NCBI RefSeq assembly: GCF_021432085.1
Contig: NZ_CP090366.1
Coordinates: 930,001-994,000 of the forward strand
DNA length: 64,000 nucleotides
Direction: 5' to 3'
From: Stutzerimonas kunmingensis
GTDB taxonomy: Bacteria; Pseudomonadota; Gammaproteobacteria; Pseudomonadales; Pseudomonadaceae
Shown: piece after piece, positions 9,636 through 17,030 of the stretch
How positions within the stretch are numbered: the stretch's first letter is position 1
Layout of the letters: every line of letters starts with the position of its first letter
Program-made: the position numbers and the translations under genes
The notes under the pieces: generated by a model
What the model saw: the letters and a program-made list of their open reading frames with translations, nothing else
The model's database searches: none
Told to the model about the DNA's origin: nothing

Positions 9636-9884
9636 AAAAAACATGGATCAACGAGGTCTGAAGAGTCCGAGCGGTGCAGGTCACGAAGGCGCGCTGTGCG
9701 CCCTGCACCGCGCGGGCGACGTCGGCAGCTGTGGCGTTGGGATGTTGGTGAGAATTTTTCCGTTGGCGGGGTTGATAATGTCGAGGGCTTCACCGTATTC
9801 GTCCGAAACTCATTGGTTGTCAATAAACAGGCCGTAGCTGCTGTCGGGAAGGTGATTCGGACGGGTATCGCTGGAATCTTTCAT
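9636..9884 (-). pseudogene. Aldehyde dehydrogenase, N-terminal remnant
   Basis: From ATG at 9884, preceded by AGGAGGT, the minus strand reads SSYGLFIDNQ, then TGA (9810-9812) where family members have a tryptophan codon, then VSDEYGEALDIINPANGKI, the classic start of NAD(P)-aldehyde dehydrogenases. A second lesion, one base missing near 9740, shifts the frame into NATAADVARAVQGAQRAF. The similarity ends soon after, and the Old Yellow Enzyme gene begins, so more than 400 residues are lost. The intact ribosome-binding site suggests recent decay. Confidence 0.75.
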
Positions 9885-10241
9885 GGGAGTACCTCCTGAG
9901 GTTTCTAGCGCGGTTATGGGTAGGCTATTCTCGATATTCATATATGTCAATATATTAATATCGCTTCCGGCACGTACGCATGGTTCCACGCCCTTGCAGC
10001 TCACTTCTGGATCAGCTGGGAGCGCGCCGTGCTTCGCGCTAGGGTTGCCTATGCAGTCAGCTCCCTTGAGCTTTTCATCATGGAGGCTGGCTGCATCAGG
10101 TATGCCATTGCCGTGATTGCGTTGATGCTATTGCCCGACAACAAAGGTATTCACCTTGACGATCTGGATGACAGCGAAGTTGACGCTACGCCCGCACTTC
10201 AACCTTCTTCTCCTCAGACGCATGTATAAGGAATGTTCGCG
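9885..10241. other. Intergenic region with AT-rich inverted repeat
   Basis: This stretch separates leftward and rightward genes. At 9933-9962 an AT-rich segment begins GATATT and ends AATATC with ATATA-type arms between, a plausible operator or promoter. A 66-codon plus-strand frame at 10029-10229 ends just before the EthD gene, but I recognise nothing in it and do not call it a gene. Confidence 0.4.
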
Positions 10242-10547
10242 ATGATCCGAATTGTCTACTTGTTGGTAAAGCCTATGTTCCGCCAGGAATGTTTGCGTCA
10301 CTATCAGATGAGTGAGGGTATCCCTGGCCTGTTTAAATATGAGGTTAGGTTGGTGGCTGAAAACCCTGCCGATACCCATGTGCCATACCTGGATGTAGGG
10401 CCGGTTCACGCGATTGGCGAATGCTGGTTCCAAAGCCCGGAGGACTACCAACGATATATCGAGTCGGCAGTGCGCAAAGCCTGGTTCGAACATGGTAAAA
10501 CGTTCATTGGCCAGCTCAAGCCCTTCGTCACTGAAACACTTGTTTGA
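10242..10547 (+). CDS. EthD-domain protein
   Basis: A 101-residue protein beginning [11 protein letters not shown], with [30 protein letters not shown] and a C-terminal [12 protein letters not shown], typical of the ferredoxin-like dimeric EthD family. Compared with relatives I know, a few residues appear missing after LVKP. EthD-like proteins accompany degradative oxygenases or dehydrogenases; the exact role is unknown. The ATG at 10242 was preferred to the in-frame one at 10233 because the family starts MIRI. It stands alone on this strand and is followed by a terminator. Confidence 0.7.
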   Translation: MIRIVYLLVKPMFRQECLRHYQMSEGIPGLFKYEVRLVAENPADTHVPYLDVGPVHAIGECWFQSPEDYQRYIESAVRKAWFEHGKTFIGQLKPFVTETLV

Positions 10548-10581
10548 AAGCTGCTCGAAGCGGTTATCTCCGATCAGGCCA

Positions 10582-10604
10582 CCCCTCCATTCATTCTGGA
10601 GGGG
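10582..10604 (+). terminator. Terminator after EthD gene
   Basis: CCCCTCCA and TGGAGGGG form an 8-bp stem with a 7-nt loop, followed by CTTTCAT. Confidence 0.65.
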
Positions 10605-10647
10605 CTTTCATCTACGAGTGAACCCCTGGTTATTGATTTAACGTAAA

Positions 10648-11330
10648 TCACTGGCAGATTCCCCAATGAACATGGGGACCCGTGCGAGTCTCAATTCGCA
10701 CGAGGTGCCGTCTATGTGTCGATTTGACAGCGTGTCCAACGACTGCGCGTGGGAACCATCGATCAGGTCGCCGATGGGGTAAAACATATCGAGCGGCTGA
10801 TGCCTGCAAATCTCTCAGAAATCCTGGCAAGTTGCCGGGATGGTTCAGTGACGTGCCATGCAGCAACCCCAAGATGGCCCAACTGCAGGCAGTGAAACTC
10901 ATTTCGCAGGGGTACACACCGGGACACTGCCTGGACATCAGTACCATCTGGTAGCGCAAAAGGTTGTAGCCCAGCAGCACACCCCATAGCTCTTGAGCGA
11001 TCATCTCTGGCGTCTTGCTTCTCAGGGTATATTCGCCGCCCAGCAGTCTCTGCTTGATCGCCCGATAGCCCAGCTCGATTTCCCAGCGTTGACTGTAAAG
11101 GTCGACGATCTCCCCACCCGGAAAGCGCAGCGGGTCGACCATCGAAGTCAGTACGCTTACCATTTTTCCCTTGATCATCTTGCGCAACAACCGCGCTCGC
11201 ATTTCGAGCGGACGACAGGTGGTATGTGGTCGGTAAATACATAGCGGCCATACTGTAAGCGCGAGTAGGCGGGTCTTTGGGCTGACGCCCGGCGATATCG
11301 TCAGGGCGTCAGATCCATACAGCCGTTCGA
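10648..11330 (-). pseudogene. IS4-family transposase, C-terminal fragment
   Basis: Minus-strand frame with the IS4 core KMVSVLTSMVDPLRFPGG, the YREMK-like signature as WEIELGYRAIKQRLLGG, and LRSKTPEMIAQELWGVLLGYNLLRYQM. The N-terminal half is absent; at its upstream side the sequence runs directly into the stop region of the formaldehyde dehydrogenase gene. The last codons differ from the family end, so the downstream edge is also rearranged. No terminal repeats were found. It is inactive. Confidence 0.7.
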
Positions 11331-12470
11331 TCAGGCTGCCGGCTTCAGAATGACCTTTGTCCAACCCTCATCTCGCGCATCGAAATGCTTGTACGCATCG
11401 GGCCCTTCCGCCAATTTCAGGCTGTGAGAGATGATCTGCGAAGGCTTGGCGCGGTCGTGATGGATCAGCTCCGCAAGCCTGCGGTTATAGGCTTTGACGT
11501 TGGCTTGCCCGGTGCGTATCTGCTGGCCCTTGAACCAGAACGCGCCGAAATCGAAGGCCATTTTGCCTTCCTTCGCCAGTTCATTTTTCGCGCCCGGATC
11601 CTGAGGAACAAACACCCCGACGACGCCGATGCCACCCGTGGCCTTGGTGGAAGCTACCAGGTTGTTCATCGTCAGGTGATTGGCCTCATGGCCGTGATTG
11701 TCACAGCACTGGTACCCCACACACTCACAACCTCGATCAGTGCCTTTGCCGTGAGTCAGGTTGAGGATCTGATCAACCGCCTCTTTCTCCAGGGAGTTGA
11801 TTGGCGTGGCCCCCATCTGCGCGGCCAATTTCAATCGATCCGGATGGTTGTCGACCACGAACACTTGCGAGGCGCCTTTGATCATCGCGGCATGAGCTGC
11901 CATCAGGCCCACTGGCCCTGCACCGTAAATGGCGATGCTTTCACCCGGCATCAGGCCAGCCAGTTCAGTGGCATGCCATCCGGTGGGGAATATGTCTGAC
12001 AGCATGACGTAGTCGTTTTCTTTCTCTTGCGCATCCTCTGGCAGCACCAGGCAATTGAAGTCCGCATATGGCACACGCAGCAGTTCTGCTTGACCACCCT
12101 GGTATGAGCCCATATCGGCAAACCCGTAAGCAGCACCAGCACTGCCGGGGTTGGCCGTGAGGCAGAAACCGGTCAAACCTTTTTCACAGTTTTCGCAGAA
12201 ACCGCAGCCGATATTAAATGGCAAACAGACGCGATCACCTACCTTGATGCGATCTACGCCGGCGCCGACTTCGATGACTTCCCCGAGGTTCTCGTGACCG
12301 AAAACACGTCCCGTCTCCATCGAGGTGCGGCCCTCGTACATGTGCAGGTCAGAGCCGCAGATATTGGTAGTGGTGATGCGCACTACGGCGTCGGTAGGTT
12401 TTTCGATCTTGGCGTCTGGGACATTTTGCACGCTGACGTCGCGTGGCCCGTTGTAAACGATGGCTTTCAT
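11331..12470 (-). CDS. fdhA: Glutathione-independent formaldehyde dehydrogenase (zinc alcohol dehydrogenase family)
   Basis: A 379-residue medium-chain dehydrogenase. Catalytic zinc ligands are visible as C38 (NICGSD) and H59-E60 (FGHEN), the structural zinc knuckle as C89, C92, C95 and C103, and the NAD-binding motif as YGAGPVG. This arrangement matches the glutathione-independent formaldehyde dehydrogenases of Pseudomonas, which oxidise formaldehyde to formate with NAD+ or act as a dismutase. GGGAGAG lies at a good distance before the ATG. A palindrome-like operator at 12518-12535 resembles that of the ArsR gene at 7 kb. Its 3' end abuts an IS4 remnant without harming the frame. Confidence 0.85.
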   Translation of the reverse strand: MKAIVYNGPRDVSVQNVPDAKIEKPTDAVVRITTTNICGSDLHMYEGRTSMETGRVFGHENLGEVIEVGAGVDRIKVGDRVCLPFNIGCGFCENCEKGLTGFCLTANPGSAGAAYGFADMGSYQGGQAELLRVPYADFNCLVLPEDAQEKENDYVMLSDIFPTGWHATELAGLMPGESIAIYGAGPVGLMAAHAAMIKGASQVFVVDNHPDRLKLAAQMGATPINSLEKEAVDQILNLTHGKGTDRGCECVGYQCCDNHGHEANHLTMNNLVASTKATGGIGVVGVFVPQDPGAKNELAKEGKMAFDFGAFWFKGQQIRTGQANVKAYNRRLAELIHHDRAKPSQIISHSLKLAEGPDAYKHFDARDEGWTKVILKPAA

Positions 12471-12517
12471 TAGACTCTCCCGTTCAAGCGACGATGAGGT
12501 GGTTTCGTCTGCTTACG

Positions 12518-12535
12518 AGATATCTGTTTAGATCT
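12518..12535. promoter_or_regulatory. Operator-like site upstream of fdhA
   Basis: AGATATCTGTTTAGATCT is an imperfect inverted repeat 48 nt before the fdhA start, sharing GATATCT and AGAT with the palindrome at 7307-7320. A common regulator is possible but unproven. Confidence 0.35.
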
Positions 12536-12732
12536 ACGAACGTATGTTCCACAAATCGAGCTATGACCAGACGAGTGGTGATGCCGTCGCCCGCGCGTGG
12601 CGGTCCTTGAATTTGCAGCTCGTGACGAACTTAGACAGTTGAACGCCATAGAAGGAATATGGCTACGTGTAGTGGTCTACTAATCCTGGACACCCTTTTA
12701 GGGCGAGAATGCTCGCCATTCAGAGGTGTTCG

Positions 12733-13041
12733 ATGAGCAGACAACGACGTACTTTCACCCCCGAGTTTAAGCGCGAAGCAGCCAGTCTAGTGCTCGACCA
12801 GGGTTACAGCTGTCCTGAGGCAGCCAAATCCCTTGATGTAGGTGAGACCGCACTGCGGCGCTGGGTCAACCAGTTGCAGTTGGAGCGCGGTGGCATCACC
12901 CCCACAGCCAAAGCGCTTACGCCTGAGCAGCAGACTATTCAGGAGCTTCAAGCCCGCATCAACCGGCTGGAGCTTGAGAAGAAAATCTTAAAGGAGGCCA
13001 CTGCGCTCTTGATGGCCGAGGAGCACGGGCGCAGACGTTGA
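12733..13041 (+). CDS. IS3-family transposase OrfA
   Basis: A 102-residue protein from MSRQRRTFTPEFK, with the helix-turn-helix segment SCPEAAKSLDVGETALRRWV and a C-terminal leucine-zipper-like LQARINRLELEKKILKEA. OrfA binds the element's ends. It overlaps orfB by 4 nt, the usual arrangement for programmed frameshifting. With orfB truncated it cannot mobilise this copy, though it might bind ends of others. Confidence 0.85.
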   Translation: MSRQRRTFTPEFKREAASLVLDQGYSCPEAAKSLDVGETALRRWVNQLQLERGGITPTAKALTPEQQTIQELQARINRLELEKKILKEATALLMAEEHGRRR

Positions 13042-13368
13042 AGTCGATTCGGCAGTTAGCAGCACGCTACCCAGTTCAACTGCTGTGTTCAGTGTTTGAA
13101 CTGCCTCGTTCCTGTTACTACGCCCATATGGCTCGGCGCCGTCGCATTGATGTTCGGCGGGTGGGTTTACGCAGCCGTATTAGCGAACTTTTCAGTCAAA
13201 GCCGTAGTTCAGCTGGCAGCCGCAGTATCGTTGCCATGCTCAAGGATGAGGGCGTCAAAGTAGGTCGCTTCAAGGTCAGGGGCCTGATGAAGGAGCAGGG
13301 TTTGATCAGTAAGCAGCCAGGTTCTCATGCGTACAAAAACGCCACTGTTGAGCGGCCTGACATTCCCA
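13038..13368 (+). pseudogene. IS3-family transposase OrfB, N-terminal fragment
   Basis: Starts MKSIRQLAARYPVQLLCSVF and follows the family as far as SHAYKNATVERPDIP, then stops matching; the catalytic DDE domain is absent. The open frame continues to 13601 only because it runs through the antisense of the resolvase. Confidence 0.8.
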
Positions 13369-13687
13369 TGCTTTGGTGGCTGGTTGGGAGATCTAGAGCC
13401 ACGATTCGCAGCCCTTTTCCGTCGATGGCGGCCTTGAGCTTCGACCAGTCTTCAGCCGGCAGGCGGGACAGTCGGTCGATAGATTCCACCAGCAGTACAT
13501 CCCCCGGGTGGGAATCGGCCAGCAGGCGCACCAACTCGGGGCGATCAGCACGAGTACCAGATGCGTTCTCAATGTATTGCGCGGCAATGGCCTTGCCATG
13601 ATCGGCAGCAAACTCCTCCAGGACGGAACGGGCTCGGGCAGCGTCTTGTTCGGCAGTAGAGGCCCGAAGGTAGGCACGGACAAACAT
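13369..13687 (-). pseudogene. Tn3-type serine resolvase, N-terminal fragment
   Basis: From ATG at 13687 the minus strand encodes MFVRAYLRASTAEQDAARA, with the catalytic serine in RAST, then DRPELVRLLADSHPGDVLLVESIDRLSRL and GLRIVALDLPTSHQ. This is the catalytic domain of TnpR. It ends abruptly at the junction with the IS3 fragment, so the DNA-binding C-terminus and any neighbouring tnpA are lost. A Tn3-family transposon was once here. Confidence 0.8.
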
Positions 13688-13689
13688 TT

Positions 13690-13760
13690 CTTGATCCCTA
13701 TGCGTGCTGTTTCAATTTGGGCGTTGCAGAAACATCGTTACAGTTTGGGTGTTAGTTATA
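13690..13760. other. Possible res site remnant upstream of the resolvase
   Basis: The segment in front of the resolvase has two similar stretches, CAATTTGGGCGTT and CAGTTTGGGTGTT, about 27 nt apart. Resolvase genes lie next to their recombination site with repeated half-sites, which fits the position; the assignment is a guess. Confidence 0.25.
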
Positions 13761-13866
13761 GAGCGGCAAGGACGAATCTGCCGCGCCTTTTCCGTATCAG
13801 TTGAGGCATACCTCTAAAAACGCTAGCGTAGATTGATTACTTTTTGGTCTGCGATGGGCCGGAGTC

Positions 13867-13894
13867 GTTGCCGTAGCGGAGGTCCGTTGGCAAC
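13867..13894. repeat. 28-nt hairpin repeat, copy 1
   Basis: GTTGCC and GGCAAC close a 28-nt segment whose middle reads GTAGCGGAGGTCCGTT. A near copy follows 72 nt downstream at 13939-13966. Confidence 0.55.
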
Positions 13895-13938
13895 GCGACG
13901 GTGATTTTGGAAGTTAACGCCATCTCGAGCATGAGCCT

Positions 13939-13966
13939 GTTGCCGCAGTGGAGGTCAAACGGCAAC
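13939..13966. repeat. 28-nt hairpin repeat, copy 2
   Basis: Second copy, GTTGCC ... GGCAAC with CAGTGGAGGT in the middle, 8 nt past the stop codon of the minus-strand gene that ends at 13974. The pair could act as terminators or be a small interspersed repeat. Confidence 0.55.
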
Positions 13967-13973
13967 GGTAGCT

Positions 13974-14381
13974 TCACCATTTGTCGCTCCTGAGCCCGAA
14001 ACAGATGCAGTAGGTTCCGGGTACGGCCATGACGACGCAGACGATTGGCCCCACGCCCACGATTTGCCCCCAGAGGCTTTTCAGCAGCGGATAAGCGAAG
14101 AACACCGCTGCCGCTTCTGCCGGTTGCATGGTGGCCAGTCTGCCGAGGATGGCGGCACTCATTCCGGAAAGAAGTAGCAGCATGCAGCCTGTTACCGCCA
14201 ATACTGGTCGGAGTCGGGATTGTGGATTGTGACGATAGCCAGAAGCTGGGACGTCCAGTGGCAATGGAATCTGCCGGACGAGCCTGCTGCGCCCAATGCG
14301 TGCGTCGAGGGTCAGGGCCAGCCAGGAAATTCCGATGGCGAATGTGAGGATGAAGCTAACAACCAGTGCAAGTGGCGACAT
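13974..14381 (-). CDS. Small integral membrane protein, unknown
   Basis: A 135-residue protein with three strongly hydrophobic stretches: near residues 2-22 (LALVVSFILTFAIGISWLAL), 60-85 (VLAVTGCMLLLLSGMSAAIL) and 107-128 (IVGVGPIVCVVMAVPGTYCI). AGAGGAG precedes the ATG at 14381. It lies 35 nt after an unknown acidic protein on the same strand, so the two probably form an operon. No family recognised. Confidence 0.6.
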   Translation of the reverse strand: MSPLALVVSFILTFAIGISWLALTLDARIGRSRLVRQIPLPLDVPASGYRHNPQSRLRPVLAVTGCMLLLLSGMSAAILGRLATMQPAEAAAVFFAYPLLKSLWGQIVGVGPIVCVVMAVPGTYCICFGLRSDKW

Positions 14382-14416
14382 GATCAAACTCCTCTGAGTG
14401 CTGTGGCGACTGCCCG

Positions 14417-14878
14417 TTAGTCGAAACCGAAGGACGAAAAACTGTCTCCGAAGCTGCTTATGCCGTGATCAAACGACAGGCTGTCAGTCATCGTGTCCGT
14501 GCCGAATGCGTTACCCATGACATCGAAACAGCTGTCGAGCATGGGCATTCCGTTGGCGGGATTGAGCCAGAAGGTTTCCATGGGTTCGAAGTGGGTCGAT
14601 GAGAAAGCTGAGAAAGTATCCTCGGCTTGGGTCTGGCCTACCGGGTCAAATGAATCAGCCCAGTTAGTGTGATCCTGCAGGATGCTGTCGAACGACGTAC
14701 TCGTGTCCCCATCTTCCAGCGAATCGACCTGATACCACCAACGTTCCTGGCGAATACCAAGGCCGTCATGCACCACGACCGCTTTTCCCTGGCTGGGATA
14801 GATGACCGTGGTGAATGCCGCTTTTTCTGGCCGGACGACAGAGGTGATGAGATTGGCAATGTGCGTAAACAGGTTCAT
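14417..14878 (-). CDS. Hypothetical acidic protein with Ser/Phe-rich tail
   Basis: A 153-residue soluble protein that I do not recognise. It is rich in Asp, Ser and Phe, with a C-terminal repeat-like run, SSFGDSFSSFGFD, and few basic residues in the second half. GAGGAG stands before the ATG. It is the first gene of a probable two-gene unit with the membrane protein at 13974-14381. No signal peptide is evident; codon use is ordinary for the window, supporting a real gene. Confidence 0.55.
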   Translation of the reverse strand: MNLFTHIANLITSVVRPEKAAFTTVIYPSQGKAVVVHDGLGIRQERWWYQVDSLEDGDTSTSFDSILQDHTNWADSFDPVGQTQAEDTFSAFSSTHFEPMETFWLNPANGMPMLDSCFDVMGNAFGTDTMTDSLSFDHGISSFGDSFSSFGFD

Positions 14879-15089
14879 GGCTAGCTCCTCGGTTTAGTTG
14901 GTTTCAGCATCTCCTGAACCCCAAATAACCCAAGGCATGGGTAAGATCGCATACCGCCTTGGAGACGGATCATCTATTGCAAGCTCGGGTGCGTAGAGGG
15001 GCACAAGCACGGCCCGGATCAGCAATCCATTACCGCAGCCAGGCCCTTTCCCTTCCAGGAGAAGCAGCACAGCAGGCGCGCGATGCCGG

Positions 15090-15300
15090 CTACCGCGCGG
15101 ATACCCGCCACAATTGATCTACTCGCGTCGTGAAACTCTGGCTCATCAGCTCGCGACGCATGCTCCAGGCGGGGGCTGCTGGTACCACACCAGGTCGCAA
15201 CGTTCCCCGTCCCCATTTGGCGTTGATCGAATCAAGCACGGCCATCACCTTCTCCGAATTAGCTGGCTGACTGGAGGCGAACAGGTCGTCGGTGAAGGCG
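15090..15300 (-). pseudogene. UmuC-type polymerase, C-terminal (DUF4113) remnant
   Basis: The minus-strand frame contains SEKVMAVLDSINAKWGRGTLRPG and WSMRRELMSQSFTTRVDQLWRV, matching the C-terminal DUF4113 tail of UmuC/RulB error-prone polymerases. The catalytic palm and fingers are missing and the sequence upstream in the same frame is unrelated, so only a tail of about 70 residues is left. Mobile umuDC/rulAB loci are frequent insertion targets, which may explain its presence. Confidence 0.6.
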
Positions 15301-15426
15301 TTTACGTCGGGACTAGTCATGCTTCCGCAGTCAGCGGCGAGGTAGTCCCTGAGCTCACTGGAGCCCAGGGTTTCGAAGCAGGCCGTCTTCAGCGTCTTCC
15401 TCGATGAATTGACTCTCAAGCCAGCC

Positions 15427-15729
15427 TTAGCCGCGCTGAGATAAGATCGTCTCGAGCAAACCAGGAAATCGATTGTTCAAATCATCCCTGCGCAACGAGT
15501 TCATATGGGTCGTGCCGATGGTTTGGGTTTGGACCAACCCGGCATCTCGCAGCACCCTGAAGTGATGGGACATGGTGGACTTTGGTCGGCCACCGTCCAA
15601 TTCGCCACAGCTGGCTTCGCCCAGTTCGGCAAGGCGTCGGACGATCTCCAGGCGCACAGGATCGCTCAAGGCGTATAGCAGACGCTCGAGGACGATTTCA
15701 GTGACGGGAGGGTGTTTGTAGGGGCGCAT
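15427..15729 (-). CDS. ArsR-family regulator divergent from xenA
   Basis: A 100-residue winged-helix protein starting MRPYKHPPVTEIVLERLLYALSD, with recognition region KSTMSHHFRVLRDAGLVQTQ. One cysteine sits in EASCGEL ahead of the recognition helix. It is transcribed away from the xenA operon, and an operator-like repeat lies between them, so repression of both directions relieved by an electrophile is a reasonable model. An in-frame ATG at 15744 is the alternative start; no clear ribosome-binding site decides it. Confidence 0.8.
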   Translation of the reverse strand: MRPYKHPPVTEIVLERLLYALSDPVRLEIVRRLAELGEASCGELDGGRPKSTMSHHFRVLRDAGLVQTQTIGTTHMNSLRRDDLNNRFPGLLETILSQRG

Positions 15730-15762
15730 GAACGAAGCATACACGGGTTTGCTCTATCTCCA

Positions 15763-15784
15763 TAGTTCGAATACTATCGAATTA
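15763..15784. promoter_or_regulatory. Operator candidate between arsR and xenA
   Basis: TAGTTCGAATACTATCGAATTA holds two TCGAAT elements 10 nt apart and an imperfect palindrome, centred between the divergent starts. A binding site for the ArsR protein is inferred from position. Confidence 0.45.
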
Positions 15785-15812
15785 ACGTAATAGACAACCC
15801 TCGGAGAAACCA

Positions 15813-16904
15813 ATGTCTGCGCTGTTCCAACCCTTCACGCTTAAAGACGTCACGCTTCGCAACCGTATTGCGATTCCCCCTATGTGCATGTACTCGTCAA
15901 ACGATGGCCTGATCAACGAGTGGCACAGTGTTCACTACGCCTCCCTTGCGCGTGGCGGGGCGGGGTTGGTGATTGTCGAAGCAACCGCTGTAGCGCCAGA
16001 AGGGCGGATCACTCCTGGCTGTGCGGGTATTTGGAACGATGAGCTGGCCCAGGCCTTCGTACCGGTGGTGCAGTCGATCAAGGCAGCCGGCTCGGTCCCC
16101 GGCCTGCAGATCGCCCACGCCGGTCGCAAGGCAAGCGCAAACCGTCCATGGGAAGGCGATGACCACATCGCTGAAGATGACGCCCGTGGCTGGCAGACCA
16201 TCGCTCCATCGGCCATAGCTTTTGGCGGTCACCTGGCCAAGCAGCCGCAAGCCATGACGCTGGAAGACATTGCCCGTGTGCGTGAGGATTTCGTCGCAGC
16301 CGCTCGCCGTGCGCGTGACGCTGGCTTCGAGTGGCTGGAGCTGCATTTCGCCCATGGTTATCTGGCCCAGTCGTTCCTTTCCGAACACTCCAACCATCGC
16401 GATGACGCCTACGGCGGCAGTTTCGACAACCGTAGCCGCTTCCTGCTTGAAACGCTGGCGGCTGTTCGTGAGGTTTGGCCGGAGCACCTGCCGCTAACCG
16501 CTCGTCTAGGGGTTATCGAATACGACGGCCGGGACGAACAGACGCTGACCGAGGCTATCGAACTGACACGTCGCTTCAAAGATGGTGGCCTGGATCTGCT
16601 GAGCGTCAGCATTGGTTTCACCATCGCTGAAACCAACATTCCCTGGGCGCCTGGCTTCATGGGCGAAGTTGCCCAGCGCGTGAAGCGTGAGGCGGGGATA
16701 CCAGTGGCTTCGGCATGGGGCTTCGGCACGCCAAGCGTTGCCGAAGAAGCGGTCAAGAGCGGTCACCTGGACTTGGCGATGATTGGGCGAGCACATCTGG
16801 CCAATCCAAATTGGTCCTATCTTGCCGCCCAAGAGCTGGGCGTAGAGCGTGCGTCCTGGACCTTGCCGGCTCCCTATGCCCACTGGCTTGAACGCTACAA
16901 GTGA
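15813..16904 (+). CDS. xenA: Xenobiotic reductase XenA-like Old Yellow Enzyme
   Basis: A 363-residue FMN enzyme, the same length as XenA of Pseudomonas putida and very like it along the whole chain. Cys25 in IPPMCMY tunes the flavin, as in XenA/YqjM; the HFAH segment in ELHFAHGYL supplies the two active-site histidines, and WGFGTPSVA and MIGRAHLANP form the phosphate-binding region. Such enzymes reduce nitroesters, nitroaromatics, enones and quinones with NADPH. CGGAG precedes the ATG. It opens a rightward series with two alcohol dehydrogenases and a quinol monooxygenase, under likely control of the divergent ArsR gene. Confidence 0.9.
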   Translation: MSALFQPFTLKDVTLRNRIAIPPMCMYSSNDGLINEWHSVHYASLARGGAGLVIVEATAVAPEGRITPGCAGIWNDELAQAFVPVVQSIKAAGSVPGLQIAHAGRKASANRPWEGDDHIAEDDARGWQTIAPSAIAFGGHLAKQPQAMTLEDIARVREDFVAAARRARDAGFEWLELHFAHGYLAQSFLSEHSNHRDDAYGGSFDNRSRFLLETLAAVREVWPEHLPLTARLGVIEYDGRDEQTLTEAIELTRRFKDGGLDLLSVSIGFTIAETNIPWAPGFMGEVAQRVKREAGIPVASAWGFGTPSVAEEAVKSGHLDLAMIGRAHLANPNWSYLAAQELGVERASWTLPAPYAHWLERYK

Positions 16905-17030
16905 TCCGTCGGGGCGAAGACGGCCGTCATGGCCTAATCGCCCGCTGCCTCAGCGCCGATGTGCGCTGGTGGCTACCTGGCTGGGCCGCTCATGGCTCGG
17001 CCCTTCCGATAGATAGCTGAGGATTACGCT

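Larger units (their letters stand above)
12668..13368 (+). mobile_element. IS3-family element, right end deleted
   Basis: Begins with a terminal-repeat-like sequence at 12668 (TGTAGTGG, continuing to CTGGACACC) and contains orfA plus about 110 codons of orfB. The right end is missing because the sequence switches at about 13368 into a resolvase gene on the opposite strand. Confidence 0.7.

Noticed and set aside
10029-10229. 66-codon frame before the EthD gene
   Set aside because: No recognisable domain; it ends just before the EthD start but has no convincing initiation site.
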